Of a stretch of 64,000 bases of DNA, positions 53,794-61,381 are shown one piece after another. The stretch spans positions 53,185 to 117,184 of the forward strand of contig NZ_CADIKH010000022.1 in assembly GCF_902859855.1 (NCBI RefSeq), read 5' to 3'. The notes beneath the pieces are model-generated. The model made no database searches. It was not told the origin of the DNA and saw only the letters and a program-made list of their open reading frames with translations. Made by a program: the position numbers and the translations under genes. Each line of letters starts with the position of its first letter. Position 1 is the stretch's first letter. This DNA comes from Paraburkholderia humisilvae. GTDB taxonomy: Bacteria > Pseudomonadota > Gammaproteobacteria > Burkholderiales > Burkholderiaceae.

Positions 53794-54291
53794 ATGGCAT
53801 TCGGCGGACTCGACAAGCACAAGACAGCCGCACCGATGGCGGACATCAACATGACGCCGCTGATCGACGTCATGCTCGTGCTGCTCGTTATTTTCATCAT
53901 CACCGCGCCGCTTTTCACGCATGCGATCAAACTGGATTTACCGCGCGTGGCGGCGTCCGAGGCGCGCGAGACGCCGCAGACGGTGACGTTGTCGATCGAT
54001 GCGGCGGGGAAAATCTACTGGAATGACAAGCCAGTCACGCTCGATGAAATGCGTGCGCGGTTCACCGAAGCGGGCAAGCAGAAGGAACAGCCGGAGATCC
54101 ATCTGCGCGCCGAGCGAAGCACACGCTATGAAGTGATCGCGCAGGTGATGGGCGCGGCGCAGCAGGCGGGGCTCGAGCGTATCGGGTTTGTGACGCAGCC
54201 GCCGGTGGCCGGCCATTCGGGCAGCGCAGCGGACGGCGCTCCTGCCGACGCCACCAGCAAGCCGACTGGCGGCTCGCGCTCCCCGCCTTGA
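53794..54291 (+). CDS. exbD: Biopolymer transport protein ExbD
   Basis: A 165-residue ExbD/TolR-family protein: short cytosolic N-terminus, one membrane helix with essential Asp25 in MTPLIDVMLVLLVIFIIT, then a periplasmic domain (LDLPRVAASEARETPQTVTLSID). A Gly/Ser/Pro tail ends it. ATG 53794 has GGAG nearby and follows exbB by 35 bases. Whether it pairs with TonB or TolA cannot be told; no tolA, tolB or pal is nearby, which favours ExbD. Confidence 0.9.
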   Translation: MAFGGLDKHKTAAPMADINMTPLIDVMLVLLVIFIITAPLFTHAIKLDLPRVAASEARETPQTVTLSIDAAGKIYWNDKPVTLDEMRARFTEAGKQKEQPEIHLRAERSTRYEVIAQVMGAAQQAGLERIGFVTQPPVAGHSGSAADGAPADATSKPTGGSRSPP

Positions 54292-54423
54292 AGCCCTGGC
54301 GTCATTCACACGCTTCACTGCGGCCATTTGTCGGGTGAAACGCGCGGGCGCGACCCGAGCACCCGCTCGCCGATCCCTATCGTTCGCCTGCCACAGGCGT
54401 GAGGCGCGCCCCGTTCCGAACGG

Positions 54424-54429
54424 TATAAT
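54424..54429 (+). promoter_or_regulatory. Consensus -10 of leuS
   Basis: A perfect TATAAT lies 98 bases before the leuS ATG, but no TTGACA-like -35 is at standard distance. The leader contains alternative hairpins: GCACC (54481-54485) and a second GCACC (54500-54504) can each pair with GGTGC (54491-54495). Confidence 0.45.
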
Positions 54430-54526
54430 CCTCGCTTTCCCCTTAATACAGGGGATCGCCGACATTTCACATCCAGCCGAGCACCCGTCCGGTGCATCAG
54501 CACCGAGCGAGCGACACCACCGAACC

Positions 54527-57121
54527 ATGCACGAAAAATACGTTCCCTCCGACGTCGAAAAGGCCGCGCAAGCGCAATGGCGCGCGACCGCCGCCTACAA
54601 AACGACGGAAGCCGCCAGCAAGCCCAAGTTCTACTGCGTGTCGATGCTGCCGTACCCGTCGGGCAAGCTGCACATGGGGCACGTACGCAACTACACGATC
54701 AACGACGTGATGTACCGCTATCTGCGGATGAACGGCTACAACACGCTGATGCCGATGGGCTGGGACGCGTTCGGCATGCCGGCCGAAAACGCCGCGATGG
54801 CGAACAATGTGCCGCCGGCGAAGTGGACATACGACAACATCGCGTACATGAAGGGGCAGATGCAGTCGATGGGCCTCGCGATCGACTGGTCACGCGAGGT
54901 CACCACCTGCAAGCCCGACTACTACAAGTGGAATCAGTGGCTGTTCCTGAAGCTGCTCGAGAAGGGTATCGCGTACAAGAAGACCGGCACGGTGAACTGG
55001 GACCCGGTCGATCAGACCGTGCTGGCGAACGAGCAGGTGATCGACGGCCGCGGCTGGCGCTCGGGCGCGCCGGTCGAGAAGCGCGAAATCCCGATGTACT
55101 ACATGCGCATCACACAGTACGCGGATGAACTGCTGAGCGACCTCGAAGGCCTTGGCTGGCCCGAGCGCGTGAAGGTGATGCAGCAGAACTGGATCGGCAA
55201 GAGCTTCGGCGTGAATTTCGGCTTCCCGTACGAGATCGACGGCGAGAAGAAGCTGCTGCGTGTGTTCACCACGCGCGCCGATACGATCATGGGCGTGACG
55301 TTCTGCGCGGTCGCCGCCGAGCATCCGCTCGCGACGCGGCTGGCACAGGACAAGCCCGAACTGCTGGCCTTCATCGACGAATGCAAGCACGGCGGCGTCG
55401 CCGAAGCGGACATGGCGACGATGGAAAAGAAAGGCATGGCGACCGGCTTCCATGTCACGCATCCGCTCACGCAGGAGCCGGTCGAGGTGTGGATCGGCAA
55501 CTACGTGCTGATGAGCTACGGCGAAGGCGCGGTAATGGGCGTGCCGGCGCACGACGAGCGCGACTTCGCGTTTGTGAAGAAATACGGCATTCCGGTCAGG
55601 CAGGTAGTCGCGGTCGCAGGCAAGACGTTCTCGACCGACGCGTGGCAGGAGTGGTACGGCGACAAGGAAAACGGCGTACTGATCAACAGTGGCAAGTACG
55701 ACGGGCTGAACTACCAGCAGGCCGTCGACGCGATTGCGGTCGATCTGAAAACGCTTGGCTACGGCGACAAGCAGATTACGTATCGCCTGCGCGACTGGGG
55801 CATTTCGCGCCAACGGTACTGGGGCACGCCGATCCCGATCATCCACTGTCCGACGTGCGGCGACGTGCCGGTGCCCGAGCAGGATTTGCCGGTCGTGCTG
55901 CCTGAAGACCTCGTGCCGGACGGTACGGGCAACCCGCTTGCAAAGTCTGAAGCATTCGTGAATTGCACGTGCCCGACATGCGGCGGCGCCGCGAAGCGCG
56001 AAACGGACACGATGGACACATTCGTCGATTCGGCCTGGTACTTCTACCGCTATGCGGCGCCGGATGCGAAGACGATGGTCGACGCACGCACGGACTACTG
56101 GATGCCAATGGATCAATACATCGGCGGCATCGAGCACGCGATTCTGCACCTGCTGTACTCGCGCTTCTGGGCGAAGGTGTCGCGCGACCTTGGCATCGTC
56201 AGCTTCGGCGAGCCCGCGAAGAATCTGCTGACGCAAGGGATGGTGCTGAACGAGACGTTCTATCGTGAGGACAAGGCAGGCAAGAAGACCTGGTATAACC
56301 CGGCTGACGTGGCCGTCACGCATGACGACAAAGGGCGTCCGGTCGGTGCCACGCTGAATGCCGACAGCCAGCCGGTCGAGCTGGGCGGTGTCGAGAAGAT
56401 GTCGAAATCGAAGAACAATGGCGTCGACCCGCAGGTGCTGATCGACCAGTACGGCGCCGACACCGCGCGTCTGTTCACGATGTTCGCGGCCCCGCCGGAG
56501 CAGCAGCTCGAGTGGTCGGGCGCGGGCGTTGAGGGCGCAAGCCGCTTTCTGCGCCGTTTGTGGACATTTGCGCAGGCGAATCAGGCGGTGCTGAGCGCGC
56601 GCGCGTCGTTCGATGCCGCGCAGCTGAAGGAATCCGGCAAAGCGCTGCGCCGTGAGATTCACAGCGTGCTGAAGCAGGCCGACTTCGACTATCAGCGTTT
56701 GCAGTACAACACCGTCGTATCGGCCGCGATGAAGATGCTCAACGCCATTGAAGGGGCGCGCGACGTGCCACCCTGCGTGCTGCGTGAGACGTATGGCATC
56801 TTGCTGCGTGTGCTGTACCCGGTCGTGCCGCACGTCACGTTCCAGTTGTGGCAGGAGCTCGGGTACGCGGAAGAATCGGGTACGCTGCTCGACGCATCCT
56901 GGCCAAAGGTCGACGAAACGGCGCTCGAGCAGGCAGAGATCGAGCTGGTGCTGCAGGTGAATGGCAAAGTGCGTGGTGCGTTGACCGTTGCGAAGGACGC
57001 CGCGCGCGAAGCGATCGAACAGGCCGCGCTTGCGCATGAGATGTTCGCGAAGTTCGGCGAAGGGCGGCCGGCGAAGAAGGTGATTATCGTGCCGGGCCGG
57101 CTCGTCAATATCGTCGCGTGA
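54527..57121 (+). CDS. leuS: Leucyl-tRNA synthetase
   Basis: An 864-residue class I aminoacyl-tRNA synthetase. The HIGH motif is in PYPSGKLHMGHVRN (about 41-54), the CP1 editing domain lies at about 230-420 (ADTIMGVTFCAVAAEHPL and GVPAHDERDF), a Cys-rich zinc-like insert in CPTCGDVPVPEQ and CTCPTCGG, and the KMSKS loop in EKMSKSKNNGVDP. The anticodon-binding and C-terminal domains complete it. ATG 54527 gives the family N-terminus (MHEKYVP). lptE follows after 82 bases. Confidence 0.97.
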   Translation: MHEKYVPSDVEKAAQAQWRATAAYKTTEAASKPKFYCVSMLPYPSGKLHMGHVRNYTINDVMYRYLRMNGYNTLMPMGWDAFGMPAENAAMANNVPPAKWTYDNIAYMKGQMQSMGLAIDWSREVTTCKPDYYKWNQWLFLKLLEKGIAYKKTGTVNWDPVDQTVLANEQVIDGRGWRSGAPVEKREIPMYYMRITQYADELLSDLEGLGWPERVKVMQQNWIGKSFGVNFGFPYEIDGEKKLLRVFTTRADTIMGVTFCAVAAEHPLATRLAQDKPELLAFIDECKHGGVAEADMATMEKKGMATGFHVTHPLTQEPVEVWIGNYVLMSYGEGAVMGVPAHDERDFAFVKKYGIPVRQVVAVAGKTFSTDAWQEWYGDKENGVLINSGKYDGLNYQQAVDAIAVDLKTLGYGDKQITYRLRDWGISRQRYWGTPIPIIHCPTCGDVPVPEQDLPVVLPEDLVPDGTGNPLAKSEAFVNCTCPTCGGAAKRETDTMDTFVDSAWYFYRYAAPDAKTMVDARTDYWMPMDQYIGGIEHAILHLLYSRFWAKVSRDLGIVSFGEPAKNLLTQGMVLNETFYREDKAGKKTWYNPADVAVTHDDKGRPVGATLNADSQPVELGGVEKMSKSKNNGVDPQVLIDQYGADTARLFTMFAAPPEQQLEWSGAGVEGASRFLRRLWTFAQANQAVLSARASFDAAQLKESGKALRREIHSVLKQADFDYQRLQYNTVVSAAMKMLNAIEGARDVPPCVLRETYGILLRVLYPVVPHVTFQLWQELGYAEESGTLLDASWPKVDETALEQAEIELVLQVNGKVRGALTVAKDAAREAIEQAALAHEMFAKFGEGRPAKKVIIVPGRLVNIVA

Positions 57122-57203
57122 TGGCAGCGCGCATGGATGGGAGCTCACGCATTTGTCGCGTCTCGCCGATCGCCGCGGAATTAACCGCGAACCAGGAGCC
57201 AAA

Positions 57204-57755
57204 GTGACTCGCAGATCGTTTCTGACGCTCGCATGCGGCGTAGTGATGCTGTCCGCCTGTGGCTTCCAGCTGCGCGGCCAGGAGGACTACGCGTTCAAGC
57301 GGCTCGCCATCAGCGGCGCGGCGCCGGCGTTTTCCGCACGCTTGACCCGCATTATCCAGGGCGGCAGCGACACGGTCGTCGTGACTTCGCCCGCGAACGC
57401 CGACGCGATACTGCGGATCACGGAGTCACTCGGCAGCAGCGTGCTGACGCTGAATTCCCTTGGCGTGGTCGAGGAATATGCGTTGTCCTATTCGATCACG
57501 TACTCGCTGGTCGGCAAGGACGGGACCCTGTTGATTCCGCCCAGCGTGATCTCGTTGAACCGGGCAATGACCTATAGCGACCAGTTCTCGCAGTCGAAGG
57601 CGGCCGAGGCTGACATTCTCTATGCGGACATGCGTAACGATGCGGTCGATCAGCTTTGGCGGCGCCTTGCGATTGTGAAGTCGCTGCATCCGGAACCGGG
57701 CCAGGAAGTGCCGGCCGTGGTGCCGCGCGCGCCATTGCCGCCGCCGCCGCTTTAA
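57204..57755 (+). CDS. lptE: LPS-assembly lipoprotein LptE
   Basis: A 183-residue outer-membrane lipoprotein that plugs and supports LptD. The lipobox is MLSACG near residue 18, then GFQLRGQ, the conserved start of the mature protein, and the RlpB fold. GTG 57204 is chosen since AGGAG lies 5 bases upstream; an upstream in-frame start would add 17 residues before the signal peptide. A Pro-rich tail ends the protein. The leuS-lptE-holA order is common in proteobacteria. Confidence 0.94.
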   Translation: MTRRSFLTLACGVVMLSACGFQLRGQEDYAFKRLAISGAAPAFSARLTRIIQGGSDTVVVTSPANADAILRITESLGSSVLTLNSLGVVEEYALSYSITYSLVGKDGTLLIPPSVISLNRAMTYSDQFSQSKAAEADILYADMRNDAVDQLWRRLAIVKSLHPEPGQEVPAVVPRAPLPPPPL

Positions 57756-57767
57756 GGGTGGTTTGCC

Positions 57768-58922
57768 ATGCAACTGCGACTTGATGCGCTTGAATCGCAC
57801 CTCGCGAAAGGGCTCGCCGGCCTCTATGTCGTGTACGGCGACGAGCATCTGCTCGCACAGGAAGCCTGCGACCGGATTCGAGCCGCGGCGCGCGCGGCGG
57901 GCTTTTCGGACCGCAATGTGTTTACGGTCGAGCGCGGCTTCGACTGGAGCACGCTGCTGGGCGCGAGTCAGTCGATGTCGTTATTCGGCGATCGGCAACT
58001 GGTCGAACTGCGCATTCCGACCGGGAAGCCCGGCAAGGACGGTGCGGAGGCGATCAAGACGCTCGCGGACGCGTCGAATCCCGATGTGCTGACGCTTGTC
58101 ACGCTGCCGCGGCTCGACGCGGCGACGCAAAAGGCGGGCTGGTTCACCGCGCTTGCCGACGCAGGCGTTGCGCTGAAGATCGATCCAGTCGAGCGTGCGC
58201 AGTTGCCTAACTGGATCGGGCAACGCCTCGCGCTGCAGCAGCAGCGCGTCGTGCCGGGCGACGAAGGACGGCGGGCGCTGCAATTCATGGCGGAGCGGGT
58301 CGAAGGCAACCTGCTCGCGGCGCATCAGGAAATTCAAAAGCTTGGGCTGCTGTATCCGACCGGCGTGCTGACGTTCGAACAGATCCACGACGCGGTGCTG
58401 AATGTCGCGCGCTACGACGTGTTCAAGCTGAATGAAGCGATGCTGGCGGGCGACGTCGGTCGCCTGTCGCGGATGCTTGACGGCTTGCGGGGTGAAGGCG
58501 AGGCGGCAGTGCTGGTGCTATGGGCGGTGGTTGAGGAGATCCGCACGCTGCTGCGCATTAAACGCGGCGTCGCGGCGGGCAAGCCGCTCGCGATGCTGAC
58601 ACGTGAGAACCGCGTTTGGGGGCCGCGCGAGCGGTTGATCGGGCCGGCCTTGTCGCGCGTGACGGAGAGCGCGCTGGAGAAGGCGCTCGGGCTGGCTGCG
58701 CGGCTGGATCGGCAGGTGAAGGGGCTGTCCGGCAGCACGCCGGGCAACCGCGCCGGCGATCCGCCCCCCGATCCGTGGGCGGGACTGTTCGAGCTCGCCA
58801 TGACGGTGGCAGCGCCGGCTCGTGCGGACAAAGCCACGCATGCGGCGGGTGTTTCGCCGCGAGTGCCGGCGGGCGGCGGGCGACCGTCGCCGGCGCCGGG
58901 CTCCGCGAGGCGGCCGTCTTAA
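57768..58922 (+). CDS. holA: DNA polymerase III delta subunit
   Basis: A 384-residue clamp-loader subunit that opens the beta ring. VVYGDEHLLAQEACDRIRAAAR starts the ATPase-like fold (no functional Walker motifs, as expected); SLFGDRQLVELR is the beta-clamp-contacting element, and RRALQFMAERVEGNLLAAHQEIQKL lies in the helical domain. The C-terminal ~40 residues are low-complexity. It starts 12 bases after lptE. Confidence 0.94.
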   Translation: MQLRLDALESHLAKGLAGLYVVYGDEHLLAQEACDRIRAAARAAGFSDRNVFTVERGFDWSTLLGASQSMSLFGDRQLVELRIPTGKPGKDGAEAIKTLADASNPDVLTLVTLPRLDAATQKAGWFTALADAGVALKIDPVERAQLPNWIGQRLALQQQRVVPGDEGRRALQFMAERVEGNLLAAHQEIQKLGLLYPTGVLTFEQIHDAVLNVARYDVFKLNEAMLAGDVGRLSRMLDGLRGEGEAAVLVLWAVVEEIRTLLRIKRGVAAGKPLAMLTRENRVWGPRERLIGPALSRVTESALEKALGLAARLDRQVKGLSGSTPGNRAGDPPPDPWAGLFELAMTVAAPARADKATHAAGVSPRVPAGGGRPSPAPGSARRPS

Positions 58923-59093
58923 CTGCTGCGACGGCAGGCCGGCAGCGTGCCCGCACCTGTGTTGTTCGCGCGGCGACACGTGTCCAATCGACTCAACGCG
59001 ACGCACACATCGCTTCCTCGACTTACAATCGACGCAACGTTCGCTAACTGACAGCGGCTGTGCCTGAAGCGGCACGGTCCGACGAGAATCACC

Positions 59094-60365
59094 ATGGATA
59101 TCGACCAGTACATGACCGACCTCGGGCGCCGCGCACGCCGTACCTCACGCGCGATGGCGCGGGCGTCGACGGCGGCGAAGAATGCGGCGCTCGAGGCGGT
59201 CGCCCAGGCCATCGAGCGCGACGCGGCGGTGTTGAAGGAAGCCAACGCGCGCGATGTCGCCCGCGCCCGGGAGAAAGGTCAGGATGCGGCGTTCGTCGAC
59301 CGGTTGACGCTTTCGGACAAGGCACTGAAGACGATGGTCGAAGGCTTGCGGCAGGTTGCCGCGCTGCCGGATCCGATTGGTGAAATCAGCAATCTGAAAT
59401 ACCGGCCGAGCGGGATTCAGGTCGGTCAGATGCGCGTGCCGCTCGGGGTGATTGGCATCATCTACGAATCGCGGCCGAATGTGACGATCGACGCGGCGGC
59501 GCTGTGTCTGAAGTCAGGCAACGCGACGATTTTGCGCGGCGGTTCAGAAGCGCTCGAATGCAATACGGCGCTCGCGAAGCTGATCGGTGAAGGGCTCGAC
59601 GCGGCCGGTTTGCCGCAGGACGCGGTGCAAGTTGTCGCGACATCGGATCGCGCGGCGGTGGGCAAGCTGATCACGATGACCGAATACATCGACGTGATCG
59701 TGCCGCGCGGCGGCAAGAGCCTGATCGCGCGGCTGATGGAAGAAGCACGCGTGCCGATGATCAAGCACCTCGACGGTATTTGCCATGTGTATGTGGACGA
59801 TCGGGCCGATATCGCGAAGGCGATGAATGTCTGCGATAACGCGAAGACCCATCGCTACGGCACGTGCAATACGATGGAAACGCTGCTGGTTGCGCGTGGC
59901 ATTGCCGCGGACGTGCTGCCGGCGCTCGGCAAACTCTATCGACAAAAGGATGTGGAACTGCGCGTGGACCCCGCGGCGCGCGCGGTGCTGCACGCTGCCG
60001 GCGTCGCACCGCTGGTCGATGCGACCGAAGAGGACTGGCGCACCGAGTACCTTGCACCGGTTCTGGCGGTGAAGATCGTCGAAGGCGTTGACGAAGCGAT
60101 CGAGCACATCAACACGTACGGGTCGGCGCACACCGATGCGATCGTCACCGACGATCACGATCGGGCAATGCAATTCCTTCGTGAAGTGGATTCGGCCAGC
60201 GTGATGGTCAATGCATCGACGCGCTTTGCCGACGGGTTCGAGTTCGGCCTGGGTGCCGAGATCGGTATTTCCAACGACAAGCTGCACGCGCGCGGGCCGG
60301 TCGGCCTCGACGGTTTGACTTCATTGAAGTATGTGGTGTTGGGTCATGGCGAGGGACGTCAGTAA
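59094..60365 (+). CDS. proA: Gamma-glutamyl phosphate reductase
   Basis: A 423-residue aldehyde-dehydrogenase-fold enzyme, second step of proline synthesis. VGQMRVPLGVIGIIYESRPNVTIDAA, GNATILRGGSEAL, PRGGKSLIARLMEEA and the catalytic-Cys segment GTCNTMETLLV are conserved. ATG 59094 gives the standard length. proB is not in the window. The hemJ-like gene follows after 35 bases. Confidence 0.96.
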   Translation: MDIDQYMTDLGRRARRTSRAMARASTAAKNAALEAVAQAIERDAAVLKEANARDVARAREKGQDAAFVDRLTLSDKALKTMVEGLRQVAALPDPIGEISNLKYRPSGIQVGQMRVPLGVIGIIYESRPNVTIDAAALCLKSGNATILRGGSEALECNTALAKLIGEGLDAAGLPQDAVQVVATSDRAAVGKLITMTEYIDVIVPRGGKSLIARLMEEARVPMIKHLDGICHVYVDDRADIAKAMNVCDNAKTHRYGTCNTMETLLVARGIAADVLPALGKLYRQKDVELRVDPAARAVLHAAGVAPLVDATEEDWRTEYLAPVLAVKIVEGVDEAIEHINTYGSAHTDAIVTDDHDRAMQFLREVDSASVMVNASTRFADGFEFGLGAEIGISNDKLHARGPVGLDGLTSLKYVVLGHGEGRQ

Positions 60366-60400
60366 GCATTGCTCACATTCGAACGACAAAGGACTCGCCG

Positions 60401-60817
60401 ATGCTCTGGATCAAAACGTTTCACATTGTATTGATCGCCGCATGGTTTGCCGGCTTGTTCTATCTGCCGCGGATCTTCGTCAATCTCGCGATGGAAACGG
60501 AGCCTGCGGCGATCGCCCGATTGCTGATCATGGCCCGCAAGCTGTTCCGATTCATGTCGTTCATCGCGGTGCCGGCGCTTGCCTGCGGACTGTGGCTATG
60601 GCTTGCGGTCGGGATCGGGCGCGGGCAAGGCTGGATTCACGCGAAGGTCGGCGTGGTGGTGCTATTGATCGGTTACCACGCCTATTGCGGTGTGCTGTTG
60701 CGGCGCTTCGAACGCGGTGAGAATCGCCGTTCGCATAAGTGGTATCGCATGTTCAATGAATTGCCCGTGCTGGGCATGCTGGCGGCTGTGGCGCTGGTCG
60801 TCATCAAACCCTTCTGA
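60401..60817 (+). CDS. hemJ: HemJ-like protoporphyrinogen oxidase
   Basis: A 138-residue UPF0093/CopD-superfamily membrane protein with four hydrophobic segments. The conserved His in KTFHIVLIAAWFAGLFYLPRIFV and the Lys in WIHAKVGVVVLLI are hallmarks of HemJ, which oxidises protoporphyrinogen IX in many bacteria lacking HemY/HemG. Function is inferred from family. No terminator is obvious after it. Confidence 0.87.
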   Translation: MLWIKTFHIVLIAAWFAGLFYLPRIFVNLAMETEPAAIARLLIMARKLFRFMSFIAVPALACGLWLWLAVGIGRGQGWIHAKVGVVVLLIGYHAYCGVLLRRFERGENRRSHKWYRMFNELPVLGMLAAVALVVIKPF

Positions 60818-61086
60818 TATCCGAGCTGTTCGCTGTCCTGCTAACGTTCTGCTGCTCGAATTGCCGATAGACGCGCTTTCGGTTGAGCGACCCTCTTGCG
60901 CCCGCGCATAGCGTATCAACCCCCTCCTTTCTCCCATTTGCCTTGCTCCCACTGCACGGGAACGGTTGCACGCCGCCGATGCGATTGCGCAGCCAGACGC
61001 CCTCAATAAATTCTTTCGTATTCCTTTCTTTGGCACTTATTCACCCCTTGTTGTTGCTTTAATGCAATAAGGTTTGCTGACAAGGT

Positions 61087-61113
61087 GCCGATTCGGAGTA
61101 TTCCGATATCGGC
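61087..61113. repeat. Hairpin with one bulge
   Basis: GCCGAT+TCGGA (61087-61097) pairs with TCCGA, a bulged T, and ATCGGC (61102-61113), giving an 11-bp stem with a GTAT loop. It lies midway between hemJ and the adhesin and could be either a terminator without T tract or an operator. Confidence 0.45.
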
Positions 61114-61323
61114 GCGAAAGGGGCACAAATAAAGTTCACCTCGCGGTAGATGGGTTGGGCAGATTGTCTGCTCTCCAAACTATCCAACTCTGCGGCTCCG
61201 ATCGATTGATATAGGACGGCGATTCGCGACCGTTCTGTCCCGGAGCCTGGTCTCCAGTATTCAGTTTCGTTAGCTAACGGCACCGTTCGGGCGGCGCCGC
61301 GGGATGTGTTGCACATCACCGCG

Positions 61324-61344
61324 TGATCACTCCATAAGTGATCA
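61324..61344. promoter_or_regulatory. Inverted repeat upstream of the adhesin
   Basis: TGATCACT (61324-61331) and AGTGATCA (61337-61344) are perfect 8-base arms separated by CCATA, 37 bases before the adhesin ATG. This is an attractive operator position. Each arm contains GATC, so methylation sensitivity is conceivable. Confidence 0.45.
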
Positions 61345-61381
61345 GGTATGCGAATCATCTATATATTTTTAGGATTGCTTG

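Larger units (their letters stand above)
60818..61381 (+). other. hemJ-adhesin intergenic region
   Basis: This 564-base region, visibly lower in GC than its surroundings, contains a hairpin at 61087-61113 and an inverted repeat at 61324-61344. No gene was recognised, and no confident promoter pair for the adhesin was found. Confidence 0.5.

Noticed and set aside
54890..57202. Minus-strand open frame of 770 codons over leuS
   Set aside because: Antisense shadow of leuS; no motif, and the LeuRS reading is unambiguous.
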